Notes: generated by a model from the letters alone, not told the origin. A stretch of DNA of 64,000 nt from Coleofasciculus sp. LEGE 07092 (GCF_015207375.1 NZ_JADEWY010000002.1:1-64000); one strand, 5' to 3'. Positions 36,617 to 44,775 are shown, counted from the first letter of the stretch. A program made the numbers and translations.

Positions 36617-36743
36617 TAGGACGTACTCTTGACCTTGAAAAAAGACTCTTTCTAGCTTATCAACCTAGTCGTAACTTGTAGGGGGTGACTTTCACAACCG
36701 CAAGAGAATCAGCGCTGGAGAGTGCTCATTGGTCAATCAACTC

Positions 36744-37409
36744 TCACAACAATCCTCGATAATGAATAAAAAGCAAAACAACTGCCCAAGAACCCAAGGC
36801 AACTTTTACTGCCACCAATATGTTGAGCAAAGGGATAACCCCCCCGCTAACTAGTGTGCCCAACTCTCCGTGGGGTAATTCCACTCCAGCCAGAGTGATA
36901 ACTGACAGGACAATGAAAACAAGAACCGAAACCTTCTCCCATCTAGAAGTGTGCCAACGTTTGTAAATCCCCTGCATCCACTCCGTTGATGAGGTAATCG
37001 CCACCAGGCCAATCGCCGTTCCCCCCGCCACTCCTGCGGCAAAACCTCCCCCCGGACTCAAATGCCCCCGAATCGCCAGTTCAATACCCACTAACGCGGT
37101 AATAGTCGCTCCCAGACGTGCCAGAATAATTGATGGTTCATCTGTAAATTGATAAATTGTGCAGAATGGTCTTTCATCAGTTAACAGAAACCGGGTTCCC
37201 ATTACCGCGATCGTAAATACCACGACTTCAAAGATCGTGTCATACAGCCGATTCCTGAGAATAATACCTGTAACTGCATTGGGTACACCACTATCTTCTA
37301 CCACCGATTTGACGATAGAGATATCCCCTGAGTCTGGTGCCGGATTTGGTCTGAGCAAGAATATAACGAACAGGGCTATCCCTGCGGCAATATAGATCCA
37401 TTTCATCAA
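36744..37409 (-). CDS. mnhB: Mrp Na+/H+ antiporter subunit B
   Basis: This 221-residue MnhB-domain membrane protein is part of the multisubunit Mrp antiporter, which exchanges Na+ for H+. An N-terminal helix (MKWIYIAAGIALFVIFLL) and a second segment (TIFEVVVFTIAVMGTRFLLT) precede the MnhB core, with LSPGGGFAAGVAGGTAIGLVA as the signature. The N-terminal 110 residues match the extra MnhA C-terminal-like domain found in cyanobacterial versions. It overlaps the upstream gene by 4 bases (ATGA) and is the last gene of the operon. Confidence 0.9.
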   Translation of the reverse strand: MMKWIYIAAGIALFVIFLLRPNPAPDSGDISIVKSVVEDSGVPNAVTGIILRNRLYDTIFEVVVFTIAVMGTRFLLTDERPFCTIYQFTDEPSIILARLGATITALVGIELAIRGHLSPGGGFAAGVAGGTAIGLVAITSSTEWMQGIYKRWHTSRWEKVSVLVFIVLSVITLAGVELPHGELGTLVSGGVIPLLNILVAVKVALGSWAVVLLFIHYRGLL

Positions 37410-37984
37410 TGTTCCTCCCCTGAATCTGGTGCATTTATATAGGTCAAGATTGTCGCGGGTGAAGACAGTTCGGCTTGCATGATCTCGTAAAGGCGTCGAA
37501 CCCTGATCTGGGTGTGATAGGGTTGGTTTTCAGACTCTTGTACTAGCTGATCCTGGTTCTGCCGTCGGGCACAAGTCCCATGGATTTCTTTCTCCATCAG
37601 CGCCCGGTGCAAAGCCTGCTTATCTGTGTAGGGAACTAGTTCAAGACGCAGATAGTGTTTACCAAAAATTGTGCGTAAATCATCCACTAATTCCCCAAAA
37701 TAACCTTCGTCATCTGTCTTGATTGCTCCATCTTCGAGTACACCAAGACGCATAACTAGCGATGAACGTACCGCGATCGCATAAAGTGTAATTGCCAGCA
37801 GAGTACCCATCAATGCTTGGGTCAAAGCAACATCCGCCGCCCCCAAAACCGCAAAAACTAATGAAGCCACTGCTCCCAATATTCCCTGAATAATCAGAGC
37901 ATGGTAAGGATTGACCTGAACTACCAGCATGAATGCGGACAACGGCAGCAGTGCGGTTATGACATAAATATAGCTATCAGTCAT
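37406..37984 (-). CDS. Mrp antiporter DUF4040/MbhD-like subunit
   Basis: From the ATG at 37984 (MTDSYIYVITALLPL) this protein has 192 residues. Three transmembrane helices carry the DUF4040/MbhD pattern (IIQGILGAVASLVFAVLGAADVALTQALMG), which corresponds to the C-terminal part of MnhA in other bacteria. A soluble tail of about 100 residues with Arg/Gln-rich sequence follows. The frame stays open for 12 codons upstream inside mnhG. It overlaps mnhG by 8 bases and mnhB by 4, so it belongs to the Mrp operon. No full MnhA gene is in the operon, as in other cyanobacterial Mrp clusters. Confidence 0.85.
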   Translation of the reverse strand: MTDSYIYVITALLPLSAFMLVVQVNPYHALIIQGILGAVASLVFAVLGAADVALTQALMGTLLAITLYAIAVRSSLVMRLGVLEDGAIKTDDEGYFGELVDDLRTIFGKHYLRLELVPYTDKQALHRALMEKEIHGTCARRQNQDQLVQESENQPYHTQIRVRRLYEIMQAELSSPATILTYINAPDSGEEH

Positions 37985-38264
37985 GGCTACCCTCGCTACT
38001 GGAACAATATGCCAACACATACCCCAGCACTGTATTCCAGATTGCCAACGAAATCAGTCCCAGGACAAGTAGCGGCCATTCACTGGGTATCTTTAGGAGT
38101 AACCCAACAACGATACTCATGCTCCCTAGGGTATCTGCAACCGAAAGACTATGCAGCTTGAATAATACTGAGCGGTGACCAATTAGAGGAAAGGTTCCCC
38201 AAAACCAGAAGACAATTCCTAAACCGATTAAGGTGTAACTAAGCACGTTGATCATCGTATACAT
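37977..38264 (-). CDS. mnhG: Mrp Na+/H+ antiporter subunit G
   Basis: This 95-residue protein has three transmembrane helices and the MnhG/PhaG pattern: ITVG-like start (LIGLGIVFWFWGTFPLIG), FKLHSLSVADTLGSMSIVVG in the middle and LLVLGLISLAIWNTVLGYVLA. It works with mnhB, C, D, E and F in the membrane complex. A start at the second Met (MINVLS) is also possible. It is separated from mnhF by 211 bases of repeats, unlike all other neighbours in the operon, which overlap. Confidence 0.88.
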   Translation of the reverse strand: MYTMINVLSYTLIGLGIVFWFWGTFPLIGHRSVLFKLHSLSVADTLGSMSIVVGLLLKIPSEWPLLVLGLISLAIWNTVLGYVLAYCSSSEGSHD

Positions 38265-38289
38265 AAATGTTTCTGTCTCATACCAACTT

Positions 38290-38448
38290 TATTCAGACCC
38301 CCTAAATCCCCCTTGTAAAGGGGGACTTTGAATCTAGTTTCCCCCTTGATAAGTTTTCCCCCCGCCATTGAATTTTTTTAAATTTGAAAAAGGGGGACTT
38401 TGAATCTAGTTCCCCCCTTGATAAGGGGGGTTAGGGGGGTAAAATGTA
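38290..38448. repeat. Palindromic repeat block interrupting the Mrp operon
   Basis: Two related units are seen: ACCCCCTAAATCCCCCTTGT with GGGGGACTTTGAATCTAGTT, and CCCCCTTGATAAG...GGGGGACTTTGAATCTAGTT followed by CCCCCCTTGATAAGGGGGG and TTAGGGGGG. GGGGGACTTTGAATCTAGTT is thus directly repeated. The block fills the only gap in an otherwise overlapping gene string, so it was probably inserted there. Confidence 0.8.
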
Positions 38449-38475
38449 GCACTATTTAACAAATTTGGTACTAGT

Positions 38476-38736
38476 TCACTCATTCCCTAAATCATTGATT
38501 CGTTTGAGGATATGTGCCAGCAACATTAATCCGGCATTGCCCACACTCAGAATGATGACCCCAACAACACCAATCATCCAATCATCACGGAAAACCGATA
38601 CGACCAGGATCATGATTGATGTCTTAGTTGCAATACTGGCAAACGCCAACATTTTTTGCCAAATATCATCATCCTGCCATGCCTCATAAATGGGGATAAG
38701 CAGAGCCAGAATCATAGCGATTAATATCAGATTCAT
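38476..38736 (-). CDS. mnhF: Mrp Na+/H+ antiporter subunit F
   Basis: This 86-residue MrpF-type protein has three transmembrane helices (LILIAMILALLIPIYEAW, ATKTSIMILVVSVFRDDW, IGVVGVIILSVGNAGLMLLA). The sequence ends in a short basic/acidic tail. It overlaps mnhE by 4 bases. Its stop is followed by the repeat block that separates it from mnhG. Confidence 0.85.
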   Translation of the reverse strand: MNLILIAMILALLIPIYEAWQDDDIWQKMLAFASIATKTSIMILVVSVFRDDWMIGVVGVIILSVGNAGLMLLAHILKRINDLGNE

Positions 38737-39122
38737 CGCTTTTTCCTCCGTCGCACCCGGTGTACTTCATACAAGCCCCTTTCGTGGTATTTCAAAACAA
38801 TGGTCTTAGGCGTAAAGGTAATCAGAAATATATCCAGGAATATAAGCCCCGGCGTGCGTTGAGGTTTGACTCGTTCCATGATTACATCTTCGTGATTATG
38901 GGGACGGAAGATGATTTCAAATGCCTCAATATACGCCTGGGGAATCGCTACGATAATCTCACCTAAGACACGCAGCCAATCCTTTAATGCTTCCGGAGCT
39001 TTGTTACGACCCGGTAAGAGGAATGCGATACTGACACCGATGATAATATTTGCCAAACTCAGATCAGAGGTAAGCAAAAACCAGATGGTCAGTCGTAATA
39101 TCAGATTCAGATGCCCAATCAT
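38733..39122 (-). CDS. mnhE: Mrp Na+/H+ antiporter subunit E
   Basis: This 129-residue MnhE-family protein has a membrane-associated N terminus (LILRLTIWFLLTSDLSLANIIIG), the PQAYIEAFEIIFRP segment and a C-terminal domain with LIFLDIFLITFTPKTIVLKYHERGLYEVH. The very end is a run of basic residues (RRRKKR). It overlaps mnhD and mnhF by 4 bases each, suggesting coupled translation. Confidence 0.87.
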   Translation of the reverse strand: MIGHLNLILRLTIWFLLTSDLSLANIIIGVSIAFLLPGRNKAPEALKDWLRVLGEIIVAIPQAYIEAFEIIFRPHNHEDVIMERVKPQRTPGLIFLDIFLITFTPKTIVLKYHERGLYEVHRVRRRKKR

Positions 39123-40552
39123 ACTGATACCATCCAGAACAGCAAAAGTAATATCAGACTCATCACCCCGATCAGATGGTCAAATTGCTCAAGGACACGG
39201 GGTAGCTTGAGTACAGATCGTTTAAAAATCAAAAAATATGCTAACCATCCCAGTCCAATAGTTGCGAGGGGTTTCACGATATTCTTAACGGTATATGCCT
39301 CAAAATACACACCATTTGCTGCAACCAGACCACCGAGCAAGAGAATCACCGCTAACCAGAAACCGGGTTTTACATTCCCTTTGCTGTCATTCCCATGCGG
39401 CAGAAAGATGAATTTGGCAAACGATATTGCCGTTCCCAGAGCCGCAACGTTCATGCCAATCACTTGCCAGGGCAGCAGATTCTTCGTCGTCAACACCTTC
39501 GCCCCAAAGCCGGACAACAAGGGAAAGCCTGAAATTGAGAAGCTAGCTATCACCAGGGCAATCCAGATGGGGGTATTAATTGGCTTATGTTGTAGTTCCT
39601 TGAGGTTACGGCTGGGTAAAGTCCCCGCTATCAAGAAAAGTGCTGATTTGACTAGTCCGTGGGTAAGCGCATAAAAACCTCCCACTACCGGGGCGGCGAG
39701 GATAAAGCCTAACTGAGAAATCGTGTGAAACGCCAGCATCCGTTTGGTATCTTTTTCAAAGACGGCATAGCCTACTCCTAGAAGTGCTGTCCCAACTCCA
39801 AAAATCCTGACGATGGGGTCAATCTCTTCCACCATCAGCGCACAGCGCACCAACGGAAAGACACCCGTTTTTACCACAACTCCCGATAGCATGGCTGATA
39901 CTGGCGTTTCGGATTCGGAATGGGTTAAGGGCAACCATAATCCTGAGACAAAGATTCCCCCTTTTACTAACAGTCCCAGGAAGATGAGTGCCAGCGCTTC
40001 GGTTGGTGCGCCGCGTAACCCCTCAAAACGAAAGGAATGATGCGCCTGATAGACTAGCACCGCGCCCACCAGATAAAACAGCATAGCCGTATTGCTGACA
40101 AACATATAGCGCAAGGCTACCCAAATCGATCTGTCGGTTCGGGGATAGGCAATCAAGAGAAACGCGGCAATACTAATTACTTCTAACGCCACGTACAAAC
40201 TGATGAAATCTGCACAGATAAAAGCGGCATTGACACTGCCATGCAAAATAATGGTCTGAGTATAAAAAAAAGCGGTTTTCTCGGTGCGCCAACAGTAGAA
40301 GATGACTGCTGCTGTCACTAGCGCATTGGTCAATATAAAGTAGCCGCTTAACTGATCGACTATTAATGTGACGCCGAAACTATCGAGTAACTCCAGTTGC
40401 AGGGGTGAATGTTCGAGAAATAGCTGCGATGCATATCCAGCGGAAATAAGAGAGACACCCAGTGCCAGGTAACGGTCAAGTTTGGGGAGTAGATAAATAC
40501 TGAACCCCACAAAAAACGGTAGTGCAATCCAGGCAATCGTAATGGTATTCAT
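39119..40552 (-). CDS. mnhD: Mrp Na+/H+ antiporter subunit D
   Basis: This 477-residue protein is homologous to NuoN/ND-type antiporter subunits and forms an ion path of the Mrp complex. About 14 hydrophobic segments are visible. The lysine and glutamate landmarks lie in FISLYVALEVISIAAFLLIA, GLLVKGGIFVSGLWLPLTHSES and EKDTKRMLAFHTISQLGFI. The length is typical of the cyanobacterial subunit. It overlaps mnhC and mnhE by 4 bases. Confidence 0.92.
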   Translation of the reverse strand: MNTITIAWIALPFFVGFSIYLLPKLDRYLALGVSLISAGYASQLFLEHSPLQLELLDSFGVTLIVDQLSGYFILTNALVTAAVIFYCWRTEKTAFFYTQTIILHGSVNAAFICADFISLYVALEVISIAAFLLIAYPRTDRSIWVALRYMFVSNTAMLFYLVGAVLVYQAHHSFRFEGLRGAPTEALALIFLGLLVKGGIFVSGLWLPLTHSESETPVSAMLSGVVVKTGVFPLVRCALMVEEIDPIVRIFGVGTALLGVGYAVFEKDTKRMLAFHTISQLGFILAAPVVGGFYALTHGLVKSALFLIAGTLPSRNLKELQHKPINTPIWIALVIASFSISGFPLLSGFGAKVLTTKNLLPWQVIGMNVAALGTAISFAKFIFLPHGNDSKGNVKPGFWLAVILLLGGLVAANGVYFEAYTVKNIVKPLATIGLGWLAYFLIFKRSVLKLPRVLEQFDHLIGVMSLILLLLFWMVSV

Positions 40553-40884
40553 GGGGTATTGCTCTTTTCGATCTCACTACTTTCCAAGGTGGGATTATCC
40601 CGTGCTAGCTTCATTACACCGACCAGCATTAAGCACTGAATCGAAAAGCCGATCACAATCCCCGTCAAGATGACCGCCTGGGGCACCGGATCGGAGTAAG
40701 TGCCATTGTTGGCATTTGCCACAATTGGCGTGAATAATCCGTCTCGCGATGCCACCAGCACGTAATAGGCGATAACGCCTGTGCTCATCACATCCATTGA
40801 GATGATCTTCATGACCAGGTTTTTTTTCAGGATGATGCCGAAAAATCCGCATAATATGGTTGCGAAGACGAATGCTTCTAACAC
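40549..40884 (-). CDS. mnhC: Mrp Na+/H+ antiporter subunit C
   Basis: This 111-residue NuoK-like protein has three transmembrane helices: AFVFATILCGFFGIIL, ISMDVMSTGVIAYYVLVA and AVILTGIVIGFSIQCLMLVGVMKLA. The GTY-DPVPQAVILTGIVI stretch is the MnhC signature. It is the first gene of the seven-gene operon, and a long inverted repeat lies upstream of its start. Confidence 0.9.
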   Translation of the reverse strand: MLEAFVFATILCGFFGIILKKNLVMKIISMDVMSTGVIAYYVLVASRDGLFTPIVANANNGTYSDPVPQAVILTGIVIGFSIQCLMLVGVMKLARDNPTLESSEIEKSNTP

Positions 40885-40924
40885 GGGAATTGCCTATGAG
40901 TAAATACCTGTCAAACGATGCTAA

Positions 40925-40962
40925 AACATATATAGCACTTTTTTATAGTGCCAATATATGTT
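40925..40962. promoter_or_regulatory. Nested inverted repeat upstream of mnhC
   Basis: AACATATAT (40925-40933) and ATATATGTT (40954-40962) flank an inner GCACT...AGTGC hairpin (40935-40951). It lies about 40 bases before mnhC, where the operon promoter should be. It may be an operator, an RNA hairpin or the edge of the accessory block that follows. The remaining gap up to 41100 shows only a second GAAAAGTGCCAA-type sequence. Confidence 0.45.
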
Positions 40963-41190
40963 AACACTATTGAAAAGTGCCAAGGTCAACGATAGACTCA
41001 TGCCACAGCAACTTGTCGCCTTGAGCGCTAAACTCCTCAACAATCAGATGACCTGGTATCATAAATATTGGCTGTAAGTACCTAAACATAATTTTTGTAT
41101 GCTGTACTAAGAAATGTTAACCTGTCTCAAGCTCTTGGGGAAAGGATGGAAAAATCTACTCAATAATTTACGTCTAGTTAGGCAGGCGAG

Positions 41191-41294
41191 AGTCCCCACA
41201 CCATAATTTTTAATTTGGTGTGGCGGTGAAAGCCGTGTGAGTTGAGGAGTGCTGTCTGACCAATTTTGAGCGAAGCGAGAATAGGAAAGACAGC
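41191..41294. other. Structured left-end segment of the IS605-type element
   Basis: CCACACCA (41196-41203) pairs with TGGTGTGG (41216-41223), GGC-GGTGAAA-GCC follows directly, and GCTGTCT (41251-41257) pairs with AGACAGC (41288-41294). It lies downstream of tnpA. It may be the recognition hairpin for TnpA or part of a small RNA. An 87-codon frame here (41107-41370) is not convincing. Confidence 0.5.
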
Positions 41295-41320
41295 AACGAC
41301 GAAACGAACAATCCCTTACG

Positions 41321-41734
41321 CTACTCAACGGGTCGGTCTTGTTCTTCGATGTACTGCTTAAGTTGCTCAACCGTCACTCCTCCACAGGATGCAATGAAGT
41401 AGCCATTTGTCCATAGAACATCTTTGCGATAAAACTTGCTGACGCGCTCTGCAAACTCTTTCCTGAGATATCGACTGGAAACCGTTTTCAGGTTGTTGAT
41501 TAGCTTGCTCAGTTCAGTTTGAGGCGTGTACTGAATCAGTAAATGAACGTGATCAATCTCACCGTTAAAATCAATTAACCGACCTTCCCACTTTTCCATG
41601 AGTGTTTTGAAAATTTCCTCCAGTCGGATCAACATTGGATCATTGAATAGTTTTCTACGATATTTTGGCGTTAACACTAAATGGCATTTGAGGTCTGAAA
41701 CACCCCTCGCCTTATGAATAAAACCCTTGCTCAT
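41321..41734 (-). CDS. tnpA: IS200/IS605 transposase TnpA (HUH, Y1)
   Basis: TnpA is the single-strand DNA transposase that excises and inserts this element by cutting next to end hairpins. The 137-residue protein has the HUH motif in FNGEIDHVHLLIQY and the catalytic Tyr in the C-terminal helix (VEQLKQYIEEQ). The start HKARGVSDLKCHLVLTPKYR is typical. It is full length and therefore may be active. Confidence 0.95.
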   Translation of the reverse strand: MSKGFIHKARGVSDLKCHLVLTPKYRRKLFNDPMLIRLEEIFKTLMEKWEGRLIDFNGEIDHVHLLIQYTPQTELSKLINNLKTVSSRYLRKEFAERVSKFYRKDVLWTNGYFIASCGGVTVEQLKQYIEEQDRPVE

Positions 41735-41801
41735 GATATTGACACTAAACCTTTTGCTTGTGCTAGCATAACACTAAGTCAAGTGTAAGGGTCGTAACGC
41801 A

Positions 41802-43190
41802 ATGAAGACAACATTTCAGTATCGATTCTATCCAGACACTAAGCAGAAGCTAGAGCTTAACGAATGGCTCAGAATTTCTCGTTATTGGTATAACCGTCAA
41901 TTAGGAGATCGCTTTGATTGGTGGCTGATGAATCGAACTCGTGTTGACGCTTGCCCGTTGGTAAGCAGCATTGCAGACTTACGTGATAAACCAAACTTCT
42001 ATGCTCAGAAAAAGCAATTACCCATTCTGAAGCAGGATTTGGTCAAGGTTTGGCATAGCGGTGAATTGCTTGATTTCTCTGGCGTAGATGCCAGCGTTTT
42101 ACAGGAAGTATCGAAGCGCGTAGACAAAGCTATGAATCGCTTCATTATGGGAGATAGCAACGGCAATAAGTCAGGCAAGCCCCGATTCAAGACTGTTGCG
42201 GACTTCAGAACGCTGACGTTTGCGGATGGTAAGGCAATCAAGCTTTCTCTGATTCGTAAGCATTGGATGTACATCCGACTGCCTAAACTGGGAGTCGTCA
42301 AAGTGCGGATGCACCGGGAAATCCCAGAAGGATTCACGATTAAGCAGGTCAGTGTGACCAAGAAAGCTGACGGATGGTTCATGCAAATCATGCTGGAAGA
42401 TCCAGCCGTCCCAGATTTTGTCCCAGGCGAGGTCATTCCAACTTGGGATAACTCAATGGGTGTGGATGCCGTGTTGAATGAGGATGTCTATCTGGCAACC
42501 TCAGAAGGTGAAAAACTCCCCTCCCTGAAGCCGCTCAGGAAGAATCAAGCCAAGCTTGACCGCATCTCAACCAGACGTAACAAGCGTATACGTGGATCTA
42601 AAGCACGTCGCAAACTGGCAAAACGAGAGGCAAAACAGCATCAACGGATTGCCAGATCTCGTAAAGATTTTCAGTACAAAACCGCTCACAAATTAGTAAA
42701 AACTGGAAAGAAAGTCTTCTTTCATGAAGACCTCAATCTCAAGGGTTTAACCAAGCGCAACAAGGCAAAGCAGGCGGATGATGGGATTTTCCTCCCCAAT
42801 GGTCAATCCGCTAAATCAGGGTTGAATAAATCCTGGTTAGACGCCGCATTTGGTAACTTTTTTAAGACGCTGGACTACATAGCCGCAAAAGCTGGAGCAG
42901 TTGTCATTCCGCAAAAACCTGCTTATTCGTCAATGGTTCTCTGCTATCGGGATGAAATCATCTTTACTGATTGCAGCATTAGAAACTATTGGGATGAGCA
43001 ACATTCTTTGAAGGTTGACCGTGATATCAATGCCGCCATCAACCTGAAAAGGCTTGGGTTGGACATTTTCCCAAGCATAAAACGCCGTAGTGGGAAGTTG
43101 GTCGTAGTTGGAACTATGGCTCAGAGTACCACGAAGGAAATCCTTCATACCCTTCATCGGGCTGTTGGAAGCCTACCCTGTAATCTCTGA
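41802..43190 (+). CDS. tnpB: RNA-guided nuclease TnpB (IS605 OrfB)
   Basis: TnpB is the ancestor-type relative of Cas12; with a guide RNA from the element's right end it cleaves DNA matching the donor site, which helps element retention. The 462-residue protein has RuvC residues in SMGVDAVLNEDVYLA (Asp), VFFHEDLNLKGLT (Glu) and KVDRDINAAINLKRLG (Asp). The zinc ribbon is unusual: between PAYSS and DRD the normal two CxxC pairs are replaced by a segment with only two cysteines (VLCYRDEIIFTDCS). A C-terminal tail of about 45 residues follows the RuvC III motif. The start is 67 bases from tnpA, in the opposite direction. Confidence 0.93.
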   Translation: MKTTFQYRFYPDTKQKLELNEWLRISRYWYNRQLGDRFDWWLMNRTRVDACPLVSSIADLRDKPNFYAQKKQLPILKQDLVKVWHSGELLDFSGVDASVLQEVSKRVDKAMNRFIMGDSNGNKSGKPRFKTVADFRTLTFADGKAIKLSLIRKHWMYIRLPKLGVVKVRMHREIPEGFTIKQVSVTKKADGWFMQIMLEDPAVPDFVPGEVIPTWDNSMGVDAVLNEDVYLATSEGEKLPSLKPLRKNQAKLDRISTRRNKRIRGSKARRKLAKREAKQHQRIARSRKDFQYKTAHKLVKTGKKVFFHEDLNLKGLTKRNKAKQADDGIFLPNGQSAKSGLNKSWLDAAFGNFFKTLDYIAAKAGAVVIPQKPAYSSMVLCYRDEIIFTDCSIRNYWDEQHSLKVDRDINAAINLKRLGLDIFPSIKRRSGKLVVVGTMAQSTTKEILHTLHRAVGSLPCNL

Positions 43191-43200
43191 TTCAGGGTAG
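43173..43200 (+). repeat. Right-end hairpin of the IS605-type element
   Basis: CTACCCTG-TAATCTCTGATT-CAGGGTAG is an 8-bp perfect stem spanning the tnpB stop codon. Such hairpins are recognised by TnpA at the right end, and the omega RNA guide of TnpB normally begins in or near this part. Confidence 0.75.
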
Positions 43201-43384
43201 GAGTATGTCACTTATTCAACCTTACCAATTCTTTAACGGGACTTAAACCTTGGCTTACAGTTTTTCCCATTTCACATTTAGCGGTTGGCTTTTTCCCATT
43301 AATCGCATTGATGAATCGAGTGCGAGGTACTATTCCCGACACCTCATATTCAGCAGATTTCTTATTTTCCTCTGCCTAGAGTGA

Positions 43385-43741
43385 TGGAAGAGCGATAAAT
43401 GGATATATTTTATCAAAAGTGCTAGAGGATTAGAGACTATACTTGAAACAGTGGCACAGGTGCCGGAAATACGCAAAGCGTTTGAAGTGGCGAATCAAGC
43501 GACTTTGACTCGTGAAGAGTTAGAAGTGCTAGAGCAGCGAGAAATCTATATTCACGACCAACGGAATGCGATTAAACTGGCATTGAGAGAGGGCTTTGAA
43601 CAGGGAATTCAAGTCGGACGAGAACAGGGTATTCAGGAATCTAAAGTAGAAATAGCTAGGAAAATGATCGGGGTTGTAGATGAAGACACAATTAGTCGTA
43701 TCACTGGTTTGAGTTTGGACGAGGTGCGACGGTTGAGGTAG
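43385..43741 (+). pseudogene. 3' remnant of an Rpn/PDDEXK-type nuclease gene
   Basis: The open frame starts after a TGA at 43382-43384 and reads KWIYFIKSARGLETILETVAQ, then VPEIRKAFEVANQATLTREELEVLEQREIYIHDQRNAIKLALREG and a C-terminal GLSLDEVRRLR. That is the typical end of Rpn family (PD-(D/E)XK transposase-like) proteins: the WL-F-L-x-ET segment, the REIY helix, a charged coil, then the LS-EE(V/I) tail. The nuclease domain is absent. A GTG at 43451 would give a 96-residue product, but the similarity begins upstream of it. It lies right behind the IS605 element. Confidence 0.7.
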
Positions 43742-43862
43742 AAACTTAGCTGTCGTTCCCAAGTCCATTCATGCGAGAGTACAACATCCGTTACCAAATC
43801 CGTTGCCACCTGTCATAAATTTATAATGGGATTGGGATTATCAGTATCTAGAAAGCCAACTC

Positions 43863-44561
43863 ATGCTAGAGTACGACCCATTAGATTGCCTACCCTCTGC
43901 TGAAGAGCTGCCTGATTCTGACGATACTCCTGTGGATAATGAGCTGCAAGATTTAATTCCCTCATTGCTGAAGGCGATACTGGCGCTGTTGTGGGAAGAG
44001 CGGTGGGATTGGTTTTTTGGGGTGGATATGGGAGTTTATTATCACCCAGAGGAACCTGCGATTGTGCCGGATGGGTTTTTGAGTGTGGGGGTAGAGCGGT
44101 TTATTGATGAGGACTTGCGACTATCTTATGTGCTGTGGGAAGAGCAGGTTGTGCCAATTCTGGTGTTAGAGGTAGTGTCTCATAAGCGGCGGGGGGAATA
44201 TAGCACGAAGAAACGACTGTATGGAGAGATGGGGGTGCTGTACTATGTGGTTTATAATCCTCTTCGCCGTCGTAAATCGACTCTGGAAGTGTATCGGTTG
44301 GTGGATGGGGTGTACCAGTTGCAGTCGGGAAATCCGGTGTGGTTAGCGGAAATTGGATTAGGGATTGGTGCAGAGCGGGGGATGTATCAGGGAATCACGA
44401 GGGAGTGGTTGTATTGGTATGATCAGCAGGGGCAGAGATTTCTGACGCCGGAGGAGCAGATTGAGCAGGAGAGACAGCGGGTGCAAGAAGAAAGAAATCG
44501 GGTTCAATTGTTAGAGGAGCGACTCAGGACGCTTGGCGTTGATCCTGACTCTTTGTTTTGA
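43863..44561 (+). CDS. Uma2 family endonuclease, copy 1
   Basis: This 232-residue Uma2/DUF820 protein belongs to the PD-(D/E)XK superfamily, abundant in cyanobacteria, with presumed nuclease activity but unclear role. Catalytic positions are in AIVPDGFLSVG and PILVLEVVSHKRRGEYSTKK, followed by MGVLYYVVYNP. A C-terminal coiled coil (EEQIEQERQRVQEERNRVQLLEERL) ends in LGVDPDSLF. It is about 95 per cent the same as the protein encoded at 45479. The start of both copies is preceded by AAGCCAACTC. Confidence 0.9.
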   Translation: MLEYDPLDCLPSAEELPDSDDTPVDNELQDLIPSLLKAILALLWEERWDWFFGVDMGVYYHPEEPAIVPDGFLSVGVERFIDEDLRLSYVLWEEQVVPILVLEVVSHKRRGEYSTKKRLYGEMGVLYYVVYNPLRRRKSTLEVYRLVDGVYQLQSGNPVWLAEIGLGIGAERGMYQGITREWLYWYDQQGQRFLTPEEQIEQERQRVQEERNRVQLLEERLRTLGVDPDSLF

Positions 44562-44563
44562 AA

Positions 44564-44758
44564 ATGAACAACTCAAACAACGGCAATGAAAATATTCATG
44601 CAGCAGCGTCTGAAGAAGACTGTGAGGAAATGGGTAAAAAGTATGGCTGGAAATTGATGGAAGTTAGGAATAACGGGGATAAGACCTTGCCTAAAGATTG
44701 TGTGTTTGAGGGAGAACAGAACTCGTTTCAAGATATGTGGCATGACCATCAAGACTAG
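44564..44758 (+). CDS. Small hypothetical protein
   Basis: This acidic 64-residue protein has an Asn-rich start (MNNSNNGNENIHAAAS), then EEDCEEMGKKYGWKLMEVRNNGD and CVFEGEQNSFQDMWHDHQD. No family is recognised. The ATG lies 2 bases after the Uma2 stop, and the stop is 17 bases before the next gene, so it may be co-transcribed with both. Confidence 0.5.
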   Translation: MNNSNNGNENIHAAASEEDCEEMGKKYGWKLMEVRNNGDKTLPKDCVFEGEQNSFQDMWHDHQD

Positions 44759-44775
44759 ATTGAGAGGCAACACAA

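Larger units (their letters stand above)
41120..43212. mobile_element. IS200/IS605-type element (tnpA and tnpB divergent)
   Basis: Divergent tnpA (minus) and tnpB (plus) genes are framed by non-coding ends, as in IS605. The right end has the hairpin CTACCCTG...CAGGGTAG (43173-43200) right at the tnpB stop. The left end, about 41120-41320, contains strong secondary structure. Elements of this group insert without target duplication, so the exact borders are not visible; the coordinates are approximate. Confidence 0.75.

Noticed and set aside
41196..41240. Sequence resembling a group II intron domain V (GGCGGTGAAAGCCG)
   Set aside because: No conserved AGC triad or intron-encoded reverse transcriptase nearby; better explained as the left end of the IS605-type element.
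41107..41370. 87-codon minus-strand frame downstream of tnpA
   Set aside because: It overlaps the tnpA end and the structured left end of the IS element; no family pattern.
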